Assembly (NCBI GenBank): GCA_014529385.2
Contig: CM043971.1
Location: forward strand, 95,717,882-95,781,881
Direction of reading: 5' to 3'
Source of the DNA: Adiantum capillus-veneris
Taxonomy: Eukaryota; Streptophyta; Polypodiopsida; Polypodiales; Pteridaceae
DNA: 64,000 bases
The notes beneath the pieces are model-generated. The model was not told the DNA's origin. It saw only the letters and a list, made by a program, of their open reading frames with translations, and made no database searches. The translations under genes were made by a program, and so were the position numbers. Positions within the stretch are counted from its first letter, which is position 1, and the number at the start of each line of letters is the position of its first letter. Shown here piece after piece: positions 1 to 10,142 of the stretch.

Positions 1-352
1 CATAAAAATTAGAGACCATTATATGAAATTTTCAAAAAAAAAAGATATGAAAACATGGAACAATAGCTAGCTATATTGGATTACACTTGGTTACAATTAA
101 ACGAATCACCATCACTTGATTAACATAATCTAGCATGCTTCACAAAATTAGAGAGAGGAAGAGGGGGGAAGAGAGATGAATGGATGACACGACCAAAAAT
201 TTCATAACTTAAAGTATACAAAATGTTTATGAATCATCTTCCAAAAGATCCCTACAAGAAGAATCATCCAATTCTAAGCCCATGGCTCTTAAATCAATAA
301 AGAGAGAAATAGAATTGTCGTTTGTGGATGCGTTGGCTTCATCATCTTTGAA
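1..352. other. No gene seen
   Basis: AT-rich sequence with no supported reading frame on either strand. On the minus strand it lies just downstream of the acidic reading frame at 353-580 and could be its 3' untranslated region, but nothing confirms this. Confidence 0.4.
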
Positions 353-640
353 TTAATCATCCTCCATCTCCTCATCTTCAACATCATGACAATCATCCTC
401 ACTAAGAATTGCAGCCGCCGTACTTGAATTGTCGATCTCCCTCTCCTCTTTCTCCCCTTCATCCAAAGTAGGAGGTGGAAGAGGGTCGAAGATGGTCTTC
501 AATTCATTAGTGGGAAAAATGGTTCTCCCCTGAGGTGTTACGTCATACCTTCCTATGTGATACACACTAGAGTCCACCATGTAGAGGCCATTCTCATGTC
601 GTCACATTTGCAAACCACTTGCACTCGAAGATGAAGGTTT
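353..640 (-). pseudogene. Unrecognised acidic reading frame, possible transposon relic
   Basis: A 75-residue open frame (353-580) ends in a strongly acidic tail (EDDCHDVEDEEMEDD). It continues upstream on the minus strand, past a stop near 600, into a short segment reading FECKWFANVT. That Cys-Lys-Trp-Phe pattern is reminiscent of the DUF4216 region found at the C-terminus of CACTA transposase genes, but the match is short and I cannot confirm it. It sits directly downstream of the chaperonin relic (700-818) in the same orientation. It is not part of the chaperonin-60 fold, so it is either a separate transposon fragment or chance. Confidence 0.25.
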
Positions 641-699
641 GAAAGATTCTAAAATTAACCTTTAGTACCTTTCAAAAATTCCTCATCAAGTAGCAAAAT

Positions 700-818
700 C
701 TACAACCTTTCACGTGTATTTAGCCATGCAAACCGATGCTAGGTAACCTTGCAGTTGGAGTAATCCACTACCATGTTCTCCATATCATCTTTGAAGTATT
801 GAGACATGTAACCCGTAT
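700..818 (-). pseudogene. Chaperonin-60 pseudogene, downstream exon piece
   Basis: The minus-strand translation reads TGYMSQYFKDDMENMVVDYSNCKV before a stop is reached; this is the chaperonin-60 segment in which GY-S-YF is followed by a Val-x-Tyr-x-Asn-Cys-Lys run. It continues directly from the GMQF motif at 9412, on the other side of the inserted MITE, so the two pieces were once one exon. Removing 819-9411 restores the codons for Gln-Phe-Asp-Thr-Gly-Tyr without a frame change. The remainder is degenerate, and no apical or C-terminal ATPase segments of the family are found further on. The family assignment rests on several motifs in order; the paralogue (plastid alpha or beta, or mitochondrial) is not resolved. 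Confidence 0.7.
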
Positions 819-1185
819 CATTAGGTGAAATTTGGACTCACAAAGGGGCCCTTTAAGGAGTTTGACTTTACCTCTCTCTACCAAAATGGGCTCATGGATA
901 AATTTTTGCAAACAAACTCCAAAGTTGGCGGAGGTTTGACAGTTAGAATGTCCTCTTCAAGCTCTATCTACTGATATATAGCACGCCATGAGATTCCTCA
1001 TATTTTAGAAGATTCCTTTTTCGATTCACTTAGATTCCGACAGAGCTGTCACATCATTGGTAAATCAAAAAAAGAATCTTCTAAAAGATGAAGAATCTCA
1101 TGGCGTGCTACATATCAGTAGATAGAGCTTGAAGAGGACATTCTAACTGTCAAACCTCCGCAAACTTTCGAGTTTGTTTGCAAAA

Positions 1186-1345
1186 CACTACGAGAGGTAC
1201 ACTAGCAATGCTCGCATTGCAACACTCAAAAGTGAAAATCCACGGCATCGCTATGGGCGTCGCTATTTTCTTTGTTACATAGCGACGCCTATAGCGACGC
1301 TCATAGCGACGTCGACAGGGGTAAAAAGTAAACCGAGAGCGCCCA
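1186..1345. repeat. CACTA 5' terminal and subterminal repeats
   Basis: The terminal inverted repeat is followed at 1246-1320 by a cluster of short direct and inverted copies of the motif GTCGCTAT / ATAGCGACG. The same motif is clustered near the other end (8750-8990 and 9075-9290). In En/Spm elements such subterminal arrays bind the element's own regulatory protein; that role is inferred here from position and repetition. Confidence 0.75.
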
Positions 1346-1394
1346 AAACTCAGATCTCAGATCTGAGTTTCGGTGCTCAAGCGAAAGAGGTAAA

Positions 1395-1463
1395 CCCGCA
1401 CTCTCCCTCTCTCTCTCTCTCTTTCTTCTCCACATACACACACACACACACACACATTGTGTC

Positions 1464-1515
<52 letters not shown>

Positions 1516-1691
1516 TACACACATGCATAAACAAAAAACACATACACACACACTCACATGCATAAACGAATAATGCATACACACACACATTGAGAGAGAG
1601 AGAGGAGAAAACAAAGAGGGAGAGAGAGAAAAAAAAAACAAAAACAAAGAGAGGGGGAGAAGACGAGAAGAGAGAGGTAAGGGGAGAAAAC

Positions 1692-1761
<70 letters not shown>

Positions 1762-1765
1762 AGGT
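1395..1765. repeat. (GA)n/(CA)n microsatellite cluster
   Basis: Long CT, CA and GA dinucleotide runs occupy this stretch: CT around 1402-1423, CA around 1436-1456, GA around 1466-1515 and GA around 1695-1758. They generate artefactual Arg-Glu and Ser-Leu reading frames on both strands, which are not genes. The tract lies inside the CACTA element between its subterminal repeats and the telomere-like tract. Confidence 0.9.
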
Positions 1766-1796
1766 GGAGAAAATATGAAATGAAATGTTATATTAA

Positions 1797-2325
1797 GATT
1801 TAGGGTTAGGTTAGATTTAAAATTACATTTAAAACTAGGTTAGATTAAGATCTAAGATTAAGTTAGATTACATTTAACTTATATTTAAAATTTACGCTAA
1901 ATTTAAAATTAAGTTAAGATTTAAATTAGACTTAAGATTAGGTTAAGATTTAAATTAGATTTAAGATTAGGTTAGATTACATTTAGGTTTAGGTTAGATT
2001 TAGGTTTATGTTGAGTTTAAAATTAGACTAGATTTAGATTTACGTTAGATTTAAGACTAGCTAGGATAGATTTAAGTTAGATTACATTTAGGTTTAGGAT
2101 TTAAGATTGGATTAGATTTAGGTTTATGTTGATTGAGTTTAAGATTAGATTAGATTTAGATTTAAGATTAATACAAGATTTAAGATTAGATTAGATTTAC
2201 ATTTAAGCTAGATTATATTTAGGTTTAGGTTAGATTTAAGATTAGATTAGATTTAGGTTTATGTTGAGTTTAAGATTAGATTAGATCTATATTTATGCTA
2301 GATTAGATTTAGGCTAGAGTTTAGG
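1797..2325. repeat. Degenerate telomere-like TTTAGG/TTAGATTTA repeat tract
   Basis: About 530 bp built from variants of TTTAGGTTAGATTTAAGATTAGA. The opening (AAGATTTAGGGTTAGGTTAGA) contains a single TTTAGGG, the plant telomere unit, and the rest drifts to TTAGATT, TTAAGAT and TTTAGGTTTA. Unit lengths vary, so this is a degenerate array and not an active telomere. It is internal to the CACTA element. Confidence 0.75.
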
Positions 2326-2913
2326 GCATATCAACGAAGGCTTTGTCCAAAGAGAAAACACTACGTGCACAACAATATGTATATTCCCATCAGAATCTGA
2401 CACCTATTAACTCACCCACTAACCATGTTCAATTAGCTCAGAATCACCATATATTCAACTAGGTTAGATTTTGGATTTAGTTTTTATATTAAAGTCTACC
2501 TTCGGGATTACGGAAAAAAATTAGAGTTAGGTGAACGGTGATCCCTCTCTTCCTATCTACGGATACAACCTTAAGTTGGAAAGCTTTTAACAGTATGATA
2601 CTCAGATTGGAGGCCAACATGTAATGTGCTAAGTAATCCCTCGAACAAGGATCTGCTATGAAGAGATGTTAAGATGATGTGAATTGCTACCACTAGAGAA
2701 GAGGCAAAGGGGTTTTGTCCACTATGTGCACTATCATGTAGACGCGGGTGTGTAGATTTCTTGTACCCACAAATATAGGCAATGAACAATAAAGATGAGA
2801 TTATAACCCGATGGTTCTGATCTCCGTGTACCTCTAGACCGAGGTGTGTGGGGATTGGACATGACTAGAGAGTATGAGGTAGTTTACAGTGTGAACAAAG
2901 AGAGAGAGCGAGC

Positions 2914-2958
<45 letters not shown>

Positions 2959-3039
2959 CGAGAGAGAGAGTTATAAAAGACGGAGGATGCCAATAGAAGA
3001 TTATATTTATATCTAGGTTATAAGGTTTTTACATTCATT
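2326..3039. other. CACTA 5' non-coding region with (GA)n tract
   Basis: No supported gene. A GA/GCGA-rich run lies at about 2898-2970, shortly before the first transposase exon. The region is the expected place for the element's promoter and 5' leader, but no convincing TATA element can be assigned. Confidence 0.4.
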
Positions 3040-3571
3040 ATGAGTACTGACAAGGATGTGGGGCCGTCCAACCGAAACACCTATCTCTCAACAAGGATCT
3101 TATGTCCTTGTAATCAATGCAAGCATGTTGTGCGACGGACAAGACACGTTTCTTTGCAGCACATTCGCGAATTTGGCGAGTTTGATTCATCTATTATAGA
3201 TCGAGTTGCTTCTAATTATAACTCGTTGGACTCTGACACCGTCCAACATACAGCAATCTTGCAACCTAAGAGACGTGTTTGCAGGCACTTTGGTCAAGCA
3301 GCATACGTGAGGCCACAAGATGTAGCCTCTGACAGCTCAAAGGATGATCGTACCGACCACATTCCCAACGAGGCAATTTTTGGGCCCGAGATCAATGAAA
3401 TGATCGAGACGATCATGGATTCAGAAAGGCTTATCTATGATGATATGAAAAGTGAAGCCGATACACCGTTGTATAATGGAGACGTGTTTCTAGATTAAAG
3501 GCACTCCTGGTTCTTCTCAACATGTAGGCAAAGTTTGGATGGAGTGACACTAGCGTCACAATGCTTTTCAG
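3040..3571 (+). pseudogene. TNP2-like transposase, N-terminal part
   Basis: A 152-residue frame starts with the ATG at 3040. It contains RILCPCNQC followed by a downstream His (residues about 20-45), the Cys-rich pattern of the transposase-associated zinc-binding domain at the N-terminus of CACTA TNP2 proteins. The frame stops at 3498. The family's next conserved block (reading AKFGWSDTSVTMLF, about 3528-3570) continues in another frame, so there is a frameshift near 3490 and an in-frame stop just before that block. A GT..AG intron then runs 3572-3666 and joins to LLKENILLANNV. TNP2 cuts and joins the element's ends; this copy cannot do so. Confidence 0.75.
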
Positions 3572-3666
3572 GTGATCTATTACAATGTGTTCACTTCAAT
3601 AAAAAACTCTTTATGTATAATTATCTGATAGATTACTTACACAAGTGTACCACATTTTTTTCGCAG

Positions 3667-4967
3667 TGTAGATTGCTCAAAGAGAACATACTGCTAGCTA
3701 ATAATGTGATGCCAGATTCTAGAGAGGAAGCAAGAAAGATCTTGTGAAACTTGGGGATGGATTACAATTTGATTCACGCTTGTCCTAACGACTGCATTCT
3801 TTTCAAAGGGGAATACATAGACATAGAGAAGTATCCGAAATGTGATTCTGAGAGATATCGAGTAGATCTCCACGGACAAAAAATTCCACAAAAGGTTTTG
3901 CAACATTTTCTTCTGCTTCCTCGTATCAAGAATATCTTTGAATGTAAGTCCATGGCCACCCTAGCATCATGGCATGAGGAGAATAGATCTTCAGATGGTG
4001 TGCTACGGATTCCTACAGATTGTGCAGCCTGAAAACATATAGACAATACATGGCCAGATTTTGCCAAGGAAGCTCGAAATTTGCGCATAGGCCTAGCTAT
4101 GGATGGCATAAATCCATTTGGTCAGAGATTAACATCTTACAGTGTATGGCCCGTTGTCATCGTTAACTACAACATTCCCCCGTGGTTGACTACCAAGAAG
4201 GGGCACCTGTTTCTAACCTTGATTGTGTCGGGGTGGTATAAAGTGAAGAATATAGATATGTATCTTTGTCCACTATTGGAAGAGCTACAACAATTGTGGA
4301 TTGGCATAGAAGTGGTGGATATGAGCCGACACACAAGTTGACGGAATGCTTTGATCAGAGGTATTCTAATGTGGACCATGCATGACTATCCTGGACTAGC
4401 AGAATGCTCAGGTGATTTACACTCAAACTCAAACACTATAAAGCTTGGTTTTTCTCAAGCTTATCTATTGTCATGTGTATACATGTAGGACTTCAAACAA
4501 GCAGATACAGAGCATGTGTCACATGTGGACCTAGACTTAATGCACGTCGGGTGCCCTCATTGAAGAAGCAAATCTACGAAGGTCATCAAGTGTATCTTCC
4601 AAAGAATCATGAGTTACGTGACGGATTTTTGGAAAGAGAGCCACCCCGGATGTCTGCACAAGCATGTTTAGAGCAGAAGGAGATGTATGATGACGGTTTG
4701 CCCCCAGGGATGAAGAGACTCTCTCTATGGTACGAGTTACCATATTGGCCCAAACTCATGATCAATCACTTGCTCGATCCAATGCACATATTCAAGAATG
4801 TGGGTAATTTGCTATGGGACCATCTCACTGGAAAGAAAGATACTTTGGGAGCCAGGATTGACCTTAGAAATGTGGATTGTATGGAGCCCAAGGACGCCAT
4901 GGATTTTGAAAGGAGCCCAAGGACGCAAAGTAAAAGAGACCATTTGATATGTGTGGACCCCCACTAG
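3667..4967 (+). pseudogene. TNP2-like transposase, catalytic core (Transposase_21 type)
   Basis: Successive frames carry the diagnostic order of TNP2: EEARKIL, then DYNLIHACPNDCILF with a following CDSERYRVD (Cys-rich knuckle), WHEENRSSDGVLR, then LAMDGINPFG, SYSVWPVV and NIPPWL (3751-4240). After a broken stretch come GHQVYLPKNHELR, LPYWPKL and the DPMHIFKNVG block (4560-4810), which corresponds to the conserved DVMHIEKNV of the family. Breaks: a stop after EEARKIL (3745), a stop after IPTDCAA (4030), loss of frame at 4340-4470, and a stop at 4966. A duplicated ERSPRTQ-like stretch near 4890-4925 suggests a small local duplication. Identity as CACTA transposase is firm; it is non-functional. 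Confidence 0.9.
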
Positions 4968-5751
4968 CATAATGCACTCGCTCCAAACGCATTTCACTAA
5001 AGAAGGGAAGCTTACCGGTTTGAAGTCACACGACTGGCATAAAATGTGTCAGGTATGTTTGACGTGGAATATATCATAGTGGAGGTTGGGTAAAAATTTG
5101 TATGTGGACTTTAATATCATTGCTAGACGTGTTTTGTAGTTTATTTTACCGGTGGCCATTGAGGGATGTTTGTCTCCTTACATCCGTAACACAATCTACA
5201 AACTTGCGAAGTTGGTGCAATGGATCTCACAAAAGGATATCAATGTAGACTCCATACCATTCGCCAAACTAAATGCTGCGGAGGTTGTGTGCATGTTTGA
5301 GAAACACTTTCCTAATACCATGCTAACCATTCAGGTGCATCTTCTTGTTCACATAGTTGATGAGGTGGAAATAGTTGGCACAATACATTCGAGATGGATG
5401 TTCGTTTTAGAACGTTTCATGAAAACACTCACGGGATATGTGTGTCAGAAGGCACCTCCGGAGGGTAGCATGGCAGAAGGTTGGCTGGTATCAGAGTCCC
5501 TAGTTTACATTGGAGAGTGGCTAGACGGATTTGATAAATCCTGGGACACGCTATGGCAAACCATAGATGATGAGCACATATCTGGGATATTCTTGTGCAA
5601 TCTCGGTGTTGAGAAGAAGATGACGGAAGATCTAGAGGCTAAAATCAATCGATTTTGCATGGTTCACAATCCAGTGATGCAAAAGTGGATTTCACAATAC
5701 GAGGATGCAAAGCAAGAGAGACAAAGGGCACGAATCGATTGGAGACGGTGA
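4968..5751 (+). pseudogene. TNP2-like transposase, DUF4218 region with an intron
   Basis: Exon sequence ending HKMCQ (to 5052) is followed by a GT..AG intron at 5053-5139. The next exon reads FILPVAIEGCLSPYIRNTIY, then VHLLVHIVDEVEIVGTIHSR, RWMFVLERFMKTLTGYV and APPEGSMAEGW. These are the signature blocks of DUF4218, which follows the catalytic core in TNP2 genes (family pattern: HLLVHLV, RWMYPFERYMK, GSIAEGY). The open frame continues for 199 residues to the stop at 5749, unusually long for this decayed element. It then runs into a charged tail (QERQRARIDWRR). Confidence 0.88.
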
Positions 5752-6476
5752 AGACGACCACCGATGCATTATCCGTCGGGTCTAGAGAGACTACCAACAT
5801 TCATGAGCTTAAGATGGTTGCACAACCAATTGAAAAGTGCACAACAGTGCGGTGAAGAAGTGACTGAGGAGGAGTGGGAGTACTCTTGGGGTTGCCCGAC
5901 CAAGGTAAGTTTGCAATGTACGACTAGCGACTTTCTAGATGTTTGAACGGCTAGTCATAATATTTGTTGGTTGTAGTATAAGTCATACACAGCAGCATGG
6001 TGTAAAGGTCGACATTTTAGGGTCGAACGGATCGACAAAAAGCGTTTTACTCAAGATTGTAGAATCATGGCAAAATTTGAACAGTCTAGTCGACGACTGT
6101 CCTCTGATGCAGATCCTGTGGTGGTGGAACTCACTTACTTCGGCACACTTACTTATGTGCCTCTGGCAGGTGATATTTCATTCTACAAAGTCTGCATCAA
6201 ACTGGTGATACGTCATAGAGGTAGCCCCTCATAGTACACGAGCATATGAGGGCTACCATGTGCCAATCACAGCGGCATCATTAGAGGAGATCGGAAAAGA
6301 TGCTCATTCGGAAGCCATTGGGGTGGTTCCATACGAGCATCAAGCTACTACTCGCTATGGGATGCATGCAGAGGATCTACAAAATGAAATGGAGGACATC
6401 TGTCTAAACGAAGAGCTCTATATAGATATAGGGAGTTATGCTGAGCTATGCGAGGATGACAGAGAGACCTCTTAAA
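5752..6476 (+). pseudogene. TNP2-like transposase, C-terminal DUF4216-like exons
   Basis: The frame from 5764 (RLPTFMSLRWLHNQLKSA...) ends WGCPTK at a GTAAGT donor, and a GT..AG intron spans 5905-5976. The next exon reads YKSYTAAWCKGRHFRVERID, then KKRFTQDC and ELTYFGTLTYVPLA (5977-6170). The combination of a Tyr-rich start, an Arg-x-Glu-x-Ile-Asp-x-Lys-x-x-x-Gln run and TYFGTLT resembles DUF4216, the last domain of CACTA transposases. A further donor (CAG/GTGATA) follows at 6170. A 71-residue acidic frame (6260-6475, ending CEDDRETS) may be the last exon. Assignment to the same gene rests on order, strand and splice signals. Confidence 0.6.
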
Positions 6477-6689
6477 GCCATAAACATTGTATTATTCATA
6501 ATTTTTCTCCGTTTTATAATATATATTGTATGCACGTGGCTTTTTGTCAATTCCTGTCTATATGCTATACTTGAAAAATTTAAATTTTGTTTAATCGTCA
6601 TTGCGTCCACTCTAGGTATGCTCCAGGTATGTTCTCACAATCAGGGACACTCCTCGGTGTGTTGTGAAAGTATGATATGCCAACGCAGC

Positions 6690-6964
6690 AATGCACTCCA
6701 AGTGCAATGGAGACTGAGGCTGCAATCACCAAGGAGGTGATCCGTATCTGCTTATAGATGTTGCTCATCCCTCCACTAGATCTAGTTGATTGCGTGAAAG
6801 AGACGCTAAGAAGCACTACTATTGGGGCCAGAGTAGTGCTTCTTAGTGCCTCTTTCACTCGATCAACTAGATCTAGTGGAGGGACGAGCAACATCTATGA
6901 TCAGAGACGGATCACCTCCTTCACAATTGCAACCTCAGTCTTGATCGCACTCGGAGCGTAGTGC
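6690..6964. repeat. Long inverted repeat (hairpin) inside the CACTA element
   Basis: The left arm (about 6690-6820) and right arm (about 6832-6962) are inverted copies of each other along about 130 bp with scattered mismatches, separated by an 11-bp loop (ATTGGGGCCAG). The core CACTAGATCTAGTTGAT is matched on both arms. Because of the symmetry, both strands encode nearly the same small reading frame (MLL-PPLDLVD...); that is a by-product, not evidence of a gene. A transcript crossing this region would fold into one long hairpin. It lies between the two CACTA genes. Confidence 0.85.
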
Positions 6965-7151
6965 TTTTACAAGATACGTAGAATGCACACGGGAGACAAA
7001 TTCACAAGAACTTCATAGGAATCTCTCTACACAGGAATCCCTCCCCCTTTATGAGTCCTCTCTCTCTCTCTCTATACACATATTATCTATAGTATAGATT
7101 ATAACTTGTCCATGTTTTTTTCTCCATTCACTATTAAGATTAAATGTTTGT

Positions 7152-8303
7152 GTGTTTAATGCAGGTATGGATGATGATGAGTTTCTTTCTTCTTTGTCAC
7201 CCCAACAGAGGAGGTGGTACGAGGAGCGTCATCACTCTGGAGAACCATCCCGACGCTCCACTCCTTCAACATCTCCCTCTATTTTGGAGCATTCAATGCA
7301 CTCCAAAGCTTCGGTGTCAACGAGACGATCTTCACACTTGTCTAGGCACAGACGCTCTAGTGGTGGCAACGCCGATGCTGTGGGGATGCCGCTGCTGATG
7401 CCTTGACACCACCTCGTGTTTGACGAGGCTCCTTGCCTTCCCCTTCTTTGCCTGTCCCCACACCAGCCACGACATCACCATCTACGCCAAATTTTACGTG
7501 GCTATCGATCATTCCTGGCTACACACCACTAGCTACTCCTTCGAGAGTCACCCCAGTCGACCGTCCTCTCTTCGGGGCCCAGACTCCATTGGAGATACCT
7601 GACGGTCATATCCCCATTCAGACACTACTAGAGACCTCTGTTGAGACACTCAAGTTCACGCATCACAGGTGAGAGGGCTTGCCGTACTCGGTCGACATCA
7701 ACGAAGGCATCATCATGGATGATGAAGGCAAGAAGGTGATCTCGTGCATGCGTGGTCTTTGCTCTCAGGTGTTTAGACACTACATAATAAACACCTGGAG
7801 TGAAGTTCCAAATGAATTAAAAGATAGAGTCATCAGCATACTGCATTCTAACAAGTGGAAGCAACAAAAGGAGGTAGCCAAAGCGCGAGTAGAGGCAGGG
7901 AGCTCACACCACTTGGGGAGCGGCGGGTGGGAATCATTTGAAGCTAATTTTGTAAGTGTTTTTTCATTGCTCTTTAGGTTATCTATTTGTACTTTTAAAT
8001 TCTAACATAATGGATTCTTTGTATGTTTTGAATAGTGGTCGATGACAGGACGTGACCCCACACTGTACGAGCATGAGTACGCAGGTAGAAAGGGTTTAAA
8101 TACCCTGATGGAAATTCTGAGTTCTCGCGGTGGCATGGTTAGTATTTCACTTTACTCTTTTACATTTGTTGTATTTTAATGATAAGCCAAGAAAATAGAT
8201 TGTTTGTAATTATATGTTTATACTTACAGAAAGTACGTCTTATTGTTTTTTCCTGCAGAATCCGACAGATATGCCGCTTGGACGCGATGAGACGTCTTAT
8301 TAG
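7152..8303 (+). pseudogene. Second CACTA gene (TNPA / plant-transposase-like), multi-exon
   Basis: After an AG acceptor at 7164 the frame reads MDDDEFLSSLSPQQRRWYEE, then a Ser/His/Arg-rich stretch and a Pro/Thr/Ser-rich linker (PVPTPATTSPSTPNFTW, after a frameshift near 7410). An in-frame stop at about 7670 precedes a compact domain: YSVDINEGIIMDD, HYIINTWSEVPNELKDRVIS, NKWKQQKEVAKARVEAGSSH. A GTAAGT donor follows at about 7951. Further exons read WSMTGRDPTLYEHEYAG (8038-8138) and NPTDMPLGRDETSY with a stop (8259-8303). A low-complexity N-terminus plus a Trp-centred basic domain fits the second protein of En/Spm-type elements, which binds subterminal repeats. The family is inferred from layout; sequence recognition is only partial. 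Confidence 0.6.
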
Positions 8304-8730
8304 ACATCAATATAGCTGTAGCCAGATAGCATTAGCTTCCTTTTGTCATAGCATGTATAATGAGATGACGTGTATACGTCTTTTTGTAACTATTGGAAAG
8401 CCATGTATTTTCTCAATAATGACAATTGTGTTGTAACTATTACATTTGCAAAGCTTAACAATCAAGTGATTTTGCCTATGATGTGTGTAATTGACATTGA
8501 TTTACTTTTGTCAATTTACTTACGTCCAATTACTTTTGTCAGTTTTGTATCTTTATTCTAAAAAAAAATACTATGCATGATGGAGTTAGTGGTTATATTG
8601 TCTTGTGGGTGACTACTTTGGGTATATACCTTGCACTTTTTTCAAAGGTGAATATGGGCTTATCTTGGATTCAGTTAGGTTTACTCTATTCAGGAAACAT
8701 TCAATATAGTTGATGGGTTGAATGTCCTAC
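8304..8730. other. CACTA 3' non-coding region
   Basis: AT-rich sequence downstream of the second CACTA gene, with no supported reading frame. It would hold the polyadenylation signals of that gene; none is assigned. Confidence 0.4.
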
Positions 8731-9374
8731 CACCCAAAATTTTTTACTCTCGGGCATTGCTATAAGCATCTCTATATAAGGTTCTGCTACGTCGCTACAA
8801 AAGGACTGTAACCATCTCTATAAGGGTCACTATATGCGTCACTATATAGTGATGCATATAGCCACGGTTATAGCGACACTCATAGCGACATTCCCGTAGC
8901 GACGCTGCTAGCAACGTGGTGGAGTATAAAAACACAATGTATCTCCGTCGCTAAAGAAGTCACAAGTGCACATAACCTCTTATAGTGAAAATTTATCCAT
9001 GCGCCCATTTTGGTAGAGAGAGGTAAAGTCAAACTCCTTACAAGGTCCCTTTCCACCCAAAAAATTTTACTCTCAGGCGTCGCTATAAGCGTCTCTATAT
9101 AAGGTTCTGCTACGTTGCTACAAAAGGACTGTAACCGTCGCTATAAGGGTCACTATATGCGTCGCTATATAGAAATGCATATAGCCACAGTTATAGCGAT
9201 GCTCATAGAGACGTTCCTGTAGCGACGCTGTTAGCGATGGTCTTAGCGACGTCGGGGAGTATAAAAAACCCAATGTATTTCCGTCGCTAAAAAAGTCACA
9301 AGTGCACATAACCTCTTGTAGTGAAAATGTATCCATGCGCCCGTTTTGGTAGAGAGAGGTAAAGTCAAACTCCT
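8731..9374. repeat. Tandem duplication of the CACTA 3' end plus flanking MITE sequence
   Basis: Two units of about 322 bp lie head to tail. The first begins CACCCAAAATTTTTTACTCT near 8731 and the second CACCCAAAAAATTTTACTCT near 9053. Each contains the subterminal AGCGACG array, a CACTA terminus (8987 and 9323) and then flanking MITE sequence (ATCCATGCGCCC, GGTAGAGAGAGGTAAAGTC). Since the unit includes sequence outside the transposon, the duplication arose after insertion. Confidence 0.85.
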
Positions 9375-9411
9375 TAAAGGGTCCTTTTGTGAGTCCAAAT
9401 TTCACCTAATG

Positions 9412-10077
9412 CAAACTGCATACCCTCTACAACAGCTGAGTTCAATTTTTTTCCATTCAGATAAGCACGTGCAAGCTCGCTGGATCCATCACCTACCAAA
9501 TATGACAACCCATCATCAAATGCAACTCGTAAAACAATTTAAGCCAATTGCGAAACCTCAATTAATATGCTAACCTCTTTGAAGAAGTCTTTGCGCTCAA
9601 AGACCAATGCTTTCGTTGTCTGCTCTATACCTTTGGAAATCTCAATAGAGTTGGCACCTATAGCAACAACCTGCACATCCACATCTAGACTACATGTAAG
9701 GGAGAACTTCAGAGAGAAGGCCTACGATAACTTCGACAGAGTAACCTTAACACGGGCCTCGGCAATTAGCTCTTGGGCAAGATTAATGATGTCTGAGGTT
9801 GTGGTTCCATTTCTAGCAAGAGCATTAGTCTTTGTAGCTACCTGCCATTACAGGAGGAAACGAAACCGCAATATCTTAAACTGCAAAGCCATATTGAGGC
9901 GTAGCTGTGATAATGAGGATATAGATATACCTCCTTTGCAGTAGTCATTCCATCATACATGCTTTCTACTACATTTCCAGTACCCTTAGGGCCAGGGGTT
10001 ACACTAACCTCCTCTTCAAGCTTGTCAACTCCAGCCTACCAAAGAGAAGGTATGGAAATATTAGAAAACTATATCCA

Positions 10078-10142
<65 letters not shown>

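Larger units (their letters stand above)
1186..9323 (+). mobile_element. CACTA (En/Spm) DNA transposon, 8.1 kb, decayed
   Basis: The left terminus reads CACTACGAGAGGT at 1186. The right terminus, read from 9323 on the minus strand, is CACTACAAGAGGT, a 13-bp inverted repeat with one mismatch. The 3-bp duplication typical of CACTA elements is AAA at 1183-1185 and 9324-9326. Both subterminal regions carry many copies of a GTCGCTAT/ATAGCGAC motif, as expected of the binding repeats for the TNPA-type protein. Inside lie a TNP2-like transposase (3040-6476) and a second spliced gene (7152-8303), both in plus orientation. Stops and frameshifts make it non-autonomous now. A tandem duplication at the 3' end supplies an alternative terminus at 8987. 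Confidence 0.9.
819..9411. mobile_element. Foldback MITE copy 1 (CATTAG family), split by the CACTA element
   Basis: The left end at 819 reads CATTAGGTGAAATTTGGACT and the right end at 9411 is its inverted complement. Terminal inverted similarity continues for about 80 bp, including a shared AAGGAGTTTGACTTTACCTC block. A second pair of arms (about 895-1020 and 1070-1182) folds back around a short centre. The MITE itself is about 450 bp (819-1185 plus 9327-9411); the remainder is the CACTA transposon inserted into its right arm. It carries no coding capacity. It interrupts a chaperonin-60 reading frame, and joining the flanks restores that frame with no duplicated bases. A second copy is at 25677-26213. 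Confidence 0.85.

Noticed and set aside
1301-1778. Overlapping open frames rich in Ser-Leu or Arg-Glu on both strands
   Set aside because: They are translations of (GA)n, (CT)n and (CA)n microsatellites with no other content.
2571-2789. A 72-residue minus-strand frame in the CACTA 5' region
   Set aside because: No recognisable domain and it lies opposite to the element's transcription; treated as chance.
6598-6961. Two similar small frames on opposite strands (MLLVPPLDLVD and MLLIPPLDLVD)
   Set aside because: They arise because the region is a long inverted repeat; there is no domain, start context or splice support.
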